Assembly (NCBI GenBank): GCA_965267405.1
Contig: OZ253954.1
Coordinates: 1,364,001 to 1,428,000, forward strand
DNA length: 64,000 nucleotides
Source of the DNA: JAPPOI01 sp028818055
Lineage (GTDB): Bacteria; Pseudomonadota; Alphaproteobacteria; Rhodobacterales; Rhodobacteraceae
Reading direction: 5' to 3'
Below, piece after piece: positions 58,665 to 64,000 of the stretch. Both the position numbers and the translations under genes were made by a program. Below the pieces are notes generated by a model, which worked only from the letters and a program-made list of their open reading frames with translations, did not search any database and was not told where the DNA came from. Within the stretch, counting starts at the first letter, position 1. Each line of letters begins with the position of its first letter.

Positions 58665-60389
58665 ATGTGGTCGCGCTATTTTCCGATCCTGAACTGGGCG
58701 CCGTCATACAACAGGGAAACCCTGTCAGCCGATGTGATGGCGGCGATCATCGTGACGATCATGTTGATACCCCAGTCACTCGCCTATGCACTTCTTGCTG
58801 GCCTGCCGCCAGAAGTTGGGCTTTATGCGTCGATCGCGCCTTTGGTCATCTATGCGGTTTTCGGTACCTCGATGACCTTAGCTGTCGGGCCCGTCGCTGT
58901 GGCGTCTTTGATGACAGCGTCAGCGGTCGGTGAGCTTATGGCTCGGGGTACGCCAGAGTATCTTGGTGCGGCAATCATTCTTGCGCTGATATCGGGACTG
59001 GTTCTGATTGCGATGGGTCTGGCGCGATTAGGGTTCCTCGCCAATTTTCTGAGTCATCCCGTCATTTCCGGCTTCATCACGGCCAGCGCACTGATCATCG
59101 CAGTTGGTCAGCTCAAGCACGTACTTGGGTTTGAGATTGAAGGACACAATCTGGTTGAGCAACTGGCCAGCATTGCTGCGGGGCTTTCTGCGACGAACGT
59201 CGCGACATTTGCAATCGGCGCAACCACTGCGATCTTTTTGTTTTGGTCTCGGCGGGCCGTAGCGCCTTTACTTGTCTCAGCGGGTCTGTCCAATTCACTT
59301 GCAGGTAGCATATCAAAGGCGGCGCCTGTCTTGGCAGTCATCGCGACGACGCTTTCGGTCTATCTGCTTGAACTTCAATCAGAAGGAGTTGCCATTGTCG
59401 GAGATGTCCCTCGTGGCCTGCCAAAACCCTCGCTTCCAGAGCTGAATCTCGAGCTTTGGGGGACGTTGTTCCTTCCGGCACTTATGATTGGTGTGGTTGG
59501 ATATGTGGAAACGATATCGGTTGCCCAAACTCTGGCTGCCAAGCGACGCGAACGCATCGATCCGGATCAGGAATTGGTTGCGCTGGGCGCAGCAAACATC
59601 GGCGCAGCTGTCTCGGGTGGCTTTCCTGTAACTGGGGGCTTCTCCCGATCTGTTGTCAACTTCGACGCGGGCGCTCGGACACCAGCGGCGGGAGCCTTCA
59701 CAGCAATAGGAATTGCCCTGGCAACTGTCTTCTTAACTCCGTTCTTGTTTTTCCTTCCCAAGGCCACGCTTGCTGCGACAATCATTGTAGCTGTCATCTC
59801 GCTTGTCGATTTAGATGCGATCAGACGAACATGGGCTTACTCGAAGAGCGACTTCGCCGCGATGCAGGGTACAATCTTCGGAACGCTCATTTTCGGGGTC
59901 GAGATCGGCATTGCGATTGGAGTTCTATCTTCACTCGCCCTCTATCTAAAAAGAACCTCGCGCCCCCACTTTGCAATCGTTGGACGGGTTCCAGGAACCG
60001 AGCACTATCGCAACATCCAACGACATGAAGTTGAAACAACACCGGGCGTGCTATCAGTCCGAATTGACGAGAGCCTCTACTTTCCAAACGCCCGCTTTCT
60101 TGAAGACGTAATCAATGATGCAGTTTCACTGCAGTCAGAAATTCACGACGTCGTTCTGGTGTGCTCAGCCATCAATTTTATCGACGCATCCGCGTTAGAG
60201 AGCCTTGAGCAAATCAATCACCGGCTGAAAGATGCGGGCTTGAAACTGCACTTAAGCGAAGTAAAGGGACCTGTTCTGGATCGCCTGATGAAGTCAGACT
60301 TTCTCGACGCCCTGTCCGGTAAAGTATTCCTAAGTCACTTTGCAGCCGAGCAAGCGCTAAAATCGGTTCAGCCAGTGGCTGCGGAGTAA
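58665..60389 (+). CDS. SulP-family anion transporter with STAS domain
   Basis: A 574-aa SulP (SLC26-like) permease. The membrane core covers LSADVMAAIIVTIMLIPQSLAYALLAGLPP, VGPVAVASLMTASAVG, ISGFITASALIIAVGQLKHVLG, FPVTGGFSRSVVNFDAGARTP and FFLPKATLAATIIVAVISLVD; the cytoplasmic STAS domain is residues 440-570 with SLYFPNARFLEDVIND and VLVCSAINFIDASALESLEQI. It may carry sulfate or bicarbonate; its place after a persulfide-oxidation operon suggests sulfate/sulfite. ATG 58665, GAGG 6 nt before, is preferred to ATG 58653. Confidence 0.9.
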   Translation: MWSRYFPILNWAPSYNRETLSADVMAAIIVTIMLIPQSLAYALLAGLPPEVGLYASIAPLVIYAVFGTSMTLAVGPVAVASLMTASAVGELMARGTPEYLGAAIILALISGLVLIAMGLARLGFLANFLSHPVISGFITASALIIAVGQLKHVLGFEIEGHNLVEQLASIAAGLSATNVATFAIGATTAIFLFWSRRAVAPLLVSAGLSNSLAGSISKAAPVLAVIATTLSVYLLELQSEGVAIVGDVPRGLPKPSLPELNLELWGTLFLPALMIGVVGYVETISVAQTLAAKRRERIDPDQELVALGAANIGAAVSGGFPVTGGFSRSVVNFDAGARTPAAGAFTAIGIALATVFLTPFLFFLPKATLAATIIVAVISLVDLDAIRRTWAYSKSDFAAMQGTIFGTLIFGVEIGIAIGVLSSLALYLKRTSRPHFAIVGRVPGTEHYRNIQRHEVETTPGVLSVRIDESLYFPNARFLEDVINDAVSLQSEIHDVVLVCSAINFIDASALESLEQINHRLKDAGLKLHLSEVKGPVLDRLMKSDFLDALSGKVFLSHFAAEQALKSVQPVAAE

Positions 60390-60432
60390 TTCGGATTGGG
60401 TGGACAGCAAAGGGCGGTCGATAAAACAAGCG

Positions 60433-60789
60433 CTAAGCAGAAAAGCAAATCTTGTTTCCGTCCAGATCCCGGACGTACGCCGAATATCGTGGGCCCCTTT
60501 GGCCAGGGTCACCTTCATTTGAACCACCAAGCTCAATTGCCAGCGCATGGAGCCTGTTAACTTCTTCAGACGACCCCAGAGAAAAGCCAACCATCATTCC
60601 ATTGCCTACGCTTGCTGGATTTTCGTCAAACGGTACGGCTGTCGCAAACGCGAAATCGTTGCCCAACCAGTACGTCATTCTCTCGGATGGTGTGACGCTG
60701 TGAAGATCAGCCTTTGCAAAGAGTGCGTCATAAAACTTTGTCGCAGATATCATGTCGTTTGTTCCGACGACGAAATAGTTCATTCTCAT
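60433..60789 (-). CDS. VOC-family (glyoxalase/bleomycin-resistance-like) protein
   Basis: A 118-aa vicinal-oxygen-chelate domain: MNYFVVGTNDMISATKFYDALF, RMTYWLGNDFAFATAVPF, GNGMMVGFSLGSSEEVNRLHA and YSAYVRDLDGNKICFSA, the standard two betaalphabetabetabeta repeats. Metal ligands are not clearly conserved. Substrate unknown. The ATG 60789 has GGAG 8 nt upstream. It is divergent from a WYL regulator, with inverted repeats in between, so may be its target. Confidence 0.82.
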   Translation of the reverse strand: MRMNYFVVGTNDMISATKFYDALFAKADLHSVTPSERMTYWLGNDFAFATAVPFDENPASVGNGMMVGFSLGSSEEVNRLHALAIELGGSNEGDPGQRGPRYSAYVRDLDGNKICFSA

Positions 60790-60855
60790 AACTTTCGCTC
60801 CATTGTTTGGACGCGGGCTAACCAACAGGGAATCACGCGATGCCTGATTGTTGTC

Positions 60856-60891
60856 GTCATATTTGAAAATATGACATTTAATGGCATATTT
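60856..60891. promoter_or_regulatory. CATATTT repeats between VOC and WYL regulator genes
   Basis: GTCATATTT (60856-60864), GA, AAATATGAC (60867-60875) is a perfect 20-bp palindrome; a third half-site CATATTT (60885-60891) follows. All lie just upstream of the WYL-regulator start (60897) and within the divergent promoter region. They are the probable binding sites of that regulator. Confidence 0.6.
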
Positions 60892-60896
60892 GATTC

Positions 60897-61631
60897 ATGG
60901 CTGGAACAAATGCGAATGGACGGTTGCGACGGATGGAACTGCTTGCCGTTCAGCTGAAGCAAGACGAGCATTGCACCATTCAGGATCTTGCCGATCAACA
61001 CGACGTAAGCGTGAGGACGATCGCGCGAGATATTTCGCTCATGCGAGAGCAAGGCATGCAGATCGACTCGGATCGTGGACGCGGAGGGGGAGTACGGCTC
61101 AATCGCAATTGGGGCGTTGGGCGCGTGAACCTTGCCTATTCAGAGGCAGTCGATCTTCTCATCAGCATCGCGGTTGCCGAACAGATGAATTCGCCGATGT
61201 TTCTGGCAAGTCTCACCTCAGTCAAGCGCCAGCTGGTGGCATCCTTTTCGCCTGAAAAGCGCACCAGGGTGAACCAGCTAAAGTCCCGGATTTTGATTGG
61301 CGTTACTGCTTCAACGTTCGTTCAGGCGGGGGTCAGCGCACCGCCAAAGCAAGTTGTTCGCGCACTTCACCAAGCCTTCGTCAACCGTGAGACGCTCGAG
61401 ATACGGTACAAGCGCGAGGACGGTGAAATTTCCGAACGGGAAATTGAACCGCATTATTTGCTGTTAAAGTACCCAGTTTGGTACGTCGTGGCGTTAGACC
61501 GACTGCGCAAAGGGCCCCGAACGTTTCGATGCGACCGAATTCAGAAGGCAGTGGCTACGGGGGACCAGTTCAAACTGCGTTCAAAAGAATCATTCCGATC
61601 TTCGCTGGCCGAAGACGATCTTGTTGTTTAG
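60897..61631 (+). CDS. YafY-family HTH/WYL-domain transcriptional regulator
   Basis: A 244-aa protein with a DeoR-like HTH (RLRRMELLAVQLKQDEHCTIQDLADQHDVSVRTIARDISLM, residues 9-50) and a C-terminal WYL domain (HQAFVNRETLEIRYKRED, IEPHYLLLKYPVWYVVALD, PRTFRCDRIQKAV). WYL domains bind nucleotides or small ligands and turn the HTH on or off. A perfect palindrome immediately upstream suggests autorepression. Divergent from the VOC gene. Ligand unknown. Confidence 0.86.
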   Translation: MAGTNANGRLRRMELLAVQLKQDEHCTIQDLADQHDVSVRTIARDISLMREQGMQIDSDRGRGGGVRLNRNWGVGRVNLAYSEAVDLLISIAVAEQMNSPMFLASLTSVKRQLVASFSPEKRTRVNQLKSRILIGVTASTFVQAGVSAPPKQVVRALHQAFVNRETLEIRYKREDGEISEREIEPHYLLLKYPVWYVVALDRLRKGPRTFRCDRIQKAVATGDQFKLRSKESFRSSLAEDDLVV

Positions 61632-61850
61632 TCTTTCAGCCAGAAAAATTCCAAATAATCCGAGTGCCTTACCCCAAATACGGTTCTTGGCCTTGAACTG
61701 ACGCCACGTCACAACGGAATTGATGAAAAATTAATCTTCAGTTCACCTAATGTACCATAAGCAATGCTTAACACATGTAAAAACTATGGGATGACGTGTG
61801 TTTCGCTGGGCATTTCGCCCGGAAGAGTGTGAACAAGTGGTGCTGAATAA

Positions 61851-62138
61851 ATGAGCGTAGTTGTAGAAATTCGTGATCCCAAATGTGAACAGACCAGCAG
61901 GCCTGATGAACGGCAAGACCTTTGGAAAGCTGCGGCCGAATTCAATCGTGGTTACCGCCTGGAACGGTATCGAAAACATCCCTGGCTGAAAACGTCCCTA
62001 CCCGACAATTGTCGTATGCCCAGCCTGTGCAAGCCGATCGGGATGTGCATTTGCGAACTGCAAGATGAACTCGTGCTGAAGATCAATGAGTCTAAGGTCC
62101 AGAAAAAGGTCTACTTCTCAGAACGAGCCGCCAGTTAA
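61851..62138 (+). CDS. Hypothetical 95-aa Cys-containing protein
   Basis: An unrecognised 95-aa frame: SVVVEIRDPKCEQTSRPDE, an Arg/Glu-rich helix, then NCRMPSLCKPIGMCICELQD with four cysteines. No signal peptide or membrane segment; no domain recognised. A weak ribosome-binding site precedes ATG 61851 in an AT-rich gap between the WYL regulator and the ABC transporter genes. The clustered cysteines might bind a metal, but this is speculation. It may not be a gene. Confidence 0.35.
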   Translation: MSVVVEIRDPKCEQTSRPDERQDLWKAAAEFNRGYRLERYRKHPWLKTSLPDNCRMPSLCKPIGMCICELQDELVLKINESKVQKKVYFSERAAS

Positions 62139-62298
62139 CGCCAACACAAATTGGGGGCACATGTCATACTCACGGAACATGGAAACTTAGCCCCCAAGCA
62201 CTTCTGGGCGCCGGTCGCTGCAACTATCAAGCCCGACCAAAATCGGCGCTGTTGATTTCGATCATGTTCTGCATTTCGTGGCCATACTATGATCCGGT

Positions 62299-63027
62299 AT
62301 GGCCAACGATGCTGCAATAAGCCCCAAGCTCGCTTTTGAAGTTGAAAAGCTGACCAAAACGTACGGCGAAGGGCGATCCGCAGTGCATGCTTTGCGGGGC
62401 GCGGATCTTGAGGTCGGCGATGGTGAAATCGTCGTTCTGCTTGGGCCATCAGGAAGCGGGAAGTCCACGCTCCTTAACATTCTAGGCGGGTTGGATCGCG
62501 CAACTTCCGGCTCAGTTCTCTTCAAATCCCAAAACCTGACTGAAATGAACGACCGCGAGCTCACTCTCTATCGCAGACGCCATGTGGGTTTCGTTTTCCA
62601 GTTTTACAACTTGATGCCGAGTCTGACGGCTCGTGAGAATGTCGAACTAGTCACTGAGATTGCGGAGAACCCCATCACTGCCGAAGAGGCTCTTTCCCTT
62701 GTTGGATTAACGAAGCGGATCGATCACTTTCCCGCTCAGCTTTCGGGCGGTGAGCAACAACGTGTCGCTATCGCCCGCGCCATCGCAAAGCAGCCAGATG
62801 TTTTGTTTTGCGACGAACCGACGGGAGCGCTGGACAGCACTACCGGCAGGGCGGTTCTTCGGGTCTTGCAAGACGTCAACGAAGCGCTGGGCACGACAGT
62901 GCTGATTATTACCCACGCTGCTGCAACGGCCGCCATGGCAGACCGCGTCATTCATTTTGCCGATGGTCAGATTAACAAAGTGGAGTTGAACGAAGTTCGG
63001 GCCTCGGCTGAGGAGATTCACTGGTGA
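62299..63027 (+). CDS. ABC transporter ATP-binding protein (LolD/MacB-like)
   Basis: A 242-aa ATPase: Walker A GPSGSGKST (49-57), Q-loop QFYNLMPSLTAREN, signature LSGGEQQR, Walker B DVLFCDEPTGALDS, and H-loop ITHAA. The pattern and the FtsX-type permease encoded next (GTGA overlap) place it in the LolD/MacB/YtrE group, which extrudes or moves substrates from the membrane without a classical periplasmic-binding protein. Substrate unknown. The ATG 62299 is chosen. Confidence 0.9.
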   Translation: MANDAAISPKLAFEVEKLTKTYGEGRSAVHALRGADLEVGDGEIVVLLGPSGSGKSTLLNILGGLDRATSGSVLFKSQNLTEMNDRELTLYRRRHVGFVFQFYNLMPSLTARENVELVTEIAENPITAEEALSLVGLTKRIDHFPAQLSGGEQQRVAIARAIAKQPDVLFCDEPTGALDSTTGRAVLRVLQDVNEALGTTVLIITHAAATAAMADRVIHFADGQINKVELNEVRASAEEIHW

Positions 63028-64000
63028 AGCCCCTTCACGCAAAACTCATGCGCGACCTTTGGCGGATCAAAGCCCAGGCAATGGCCATTATGGTTGTCAT
63101 CGGGATTGGTGTCGCTCTTCAGATCATGATGTCGGGGTTTGTGGCTTCTCTCACGCAGACACGAGACGCATATTATGAGCGACACCAGCTTGCTGACATT
63201 TTTGCTCCAGTAGTTCGTGCGCCCAACTATGTTTTGGGGCGGCTGACCGAAATCTCCGGAATTCGAACCGTCGAGACTCGGATTTCTAGTATCGCCAGTA
63301 TCAATCTGGCTGGTCAAGATTCTCCAATCTCAGCCCGATTGTTGTCACTGCCACTAAACGGGCGGCGGCATCTCAACGAGGTGAGACTGTCAGACGGCCG
63401 CTTTCCAAATGTTCAACGACCCGAAGAGGTCATGCTTCTCGAAAGCTTCGCATCCGCCCACCAAATCGTTCCCGGAGACCGCATCGAGGTCACCTTAAAC
63501 GGGTCACGTCGCCAGTTCGATGTTGTCGGCACGGCGCAATCGCCAGAATTCATCTATTTTGCCGCGCCCGGCGAATTGATACCGGATGATGCGCGGTTCG
63601 CCGTGATTTGGATGGGTCGGCCCGCGCTTGCGGCCGCCATGAACCTGGAAGGCGCCTTCAACGAAGTCTTGGTGTCCCTTCTGCGAGGCGCCAACAAAAA
63701 CGCTGTCCTCGATCGTCTTGACCAGGAATTAGAAAGTTTCGGAACACCAGGAGCCTTTGGTTTGGAAGACTTTTCATCCGACCGGTTCCTGAGCGAGGAA
63801 ATATCCGGATTGGCGGTAACGGCAAGCACCGTGCCGCCAGTGTTCATGGCTGTTGCCGCATTCCTCTTGTACATCGTGACCAGTCGAATGGTGCGTTCAG
63901 AGCGTGAAGAGATTGGCCTGATCAAAGCCTTTGGCTATTCGGATACCGAAGTTGCCAGCCACTACCTTCAATTGGTTTTGATAATTGCTGTTATGGGGGC
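63024..64000 (+). CDS. FtsX-like ABC transporter permease (runs off the window end)
   Basis: The 5' part (325 codons) of an ABC permease. It starts at GTG 63024, GTGA overlap with the ATPase gene. A first transmembrane helix (AMAIMVVIGIGVALQIMMSGF) is followed by a periplasmic MacB-PCD-like domain (YERHQLADIFAPVVR, EVMLLESFASAHQIVPGD, AQSPEFIYFAAPGELIPDD) and the second helix (TVPPVFMAVAAFLLYIVTS) with the FtsX cytoplasmic turn EEIGLIKAFGYSDTEV. The C-terminal part lies beyond base 64000. The double domain suggests an export or lipoprotein-type transporter. Confidence 0.88.
   Translation, partial: MKPLHAKLMRDLWRIKAQAMAIMVVIGIGVALQIMMSGFVASLTQTRDAYYERHQLADIFAPVVRAPNYVLGRLTEISGIRTVETRISSIASINLAGQDSPISARLLSLPLNGRRHLNEVRLSDGRFPNVQRPEEVMLLESFASAHQIVPGDRIEVTLNGSRRQFDVVGTAQSPEFIYFAAPGELIPDDARFAVIWMGRPALAAAMNLEGAFNEVLVSLLRGANKNAVLDRLDQELESFGTPGAFGLEDFSSDRFLSEEISGLAVTASTVPPVFMAVAAFLLYIVTSRMVRSEREEIGLIKAFGYSDTEVASHYLQLVLIIAVMG

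Noticed and set aside
1..64000. CRISPR arrays, prophage or transposons
   Set aside because: No spaced direct repeats, cas genes, phage structural genes, transposases or terminal inverted repeats were found.

Overview
The window looks like a chromosomal segment of a marine alphaproteobacterium of the Rhodobacteraceae (Roseobacter group). This rests on the Rhodobacter-type porin, the lptE-holA, waaA-lpxK, dsbA-dciA-mutY and tamA-tamB gene orders, the family-typical DUF3576, DUF2125 and DUF4170 proteins, moderate GC, and frequent 4-nt ATGA/GTGA gene overlaps. No rRNA, CRISPR array, prophage or insertion sequence is visible. There is one tRNA gene (Thr, anticodon CGT).

Layout. 1-5.5 kb: truncated porin, DUF3576 lipoprotein, leuS, lptE, holA. 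5.5-7.8 kb: BaiN-like flavoprotein and an HNH nuclease whose start codons overlap on opposite strands, then an SDR. 7.9-14.2 kb: DUF2125 protein, TldD/PmbA protein, CysQ-like phosphatase, DUF4170, waaA (apparently with a CTG start), lpxK. 14.2-18.8 kb: CoA-transferase, DsbA-like protein, DciA, MutY, AlkB-type monooxygenase. 18.8-25 kb: dimethylglycine dehydrogenase-like enzyme, DM13 protein, panC-panB, MscS channel. 25-32.2 kb: tamA-tamB, rsfS-rlmH. 32.2-38 kb: pgm interrupted by one in-frame TAA, then glpK-glpD with divergent glpR. 38-42.6 kb: exported MBL protein, FAD-linked oxidase, XRE regulator, malonyl-CoA synthetase. 42.8-45.4 kb: tRNA-Thr with a truncated phosphodiesterase remnant at its 3' end, methyltransferase, small membrane protein, LysR regulator.

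45.4-52.5 kb is the clearest accessory catabolic unit: a LacI regulator divergent from a tctABC-type transporter and two genes resembling sauS and sauT. This predicts uptake of a small organic anion, probably sulfoacetate, its CoA activation and reduction to an aldehyde. 52.6-55.9 kb holds a PepSY protein, a response regulator, a sensor kinase, a small membrane protein and cytochrome b561, all on the minus strand; a nearly identical 17-nt palindromic motif precedes both halves. 56-60.4 kb is a sulfide/persulfide unit: a SqrR/BigR-type repressor with two cysteines, persulfide dioxygenase, two YeeE/YedE-type membrane proteins, a stand-alone rhodanese-like DUF442 protein and a SulP transporter. 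60.4-64 kb: VOC protein, WYL regulator, an unknown 95-aa protein and an ABC transporter whose permease runs off the end.

No wholly unprecedented system stands out. The best leads are the shared motif of the two-component locus, the sulfoacetate-like cluster with a TTT transporter, the split persulfide module, the stop codon in pgm, and the non-standard starts of waaA and possibly rsfS. All assignments come from reading the sequence and from family knowledge; no database search was run.
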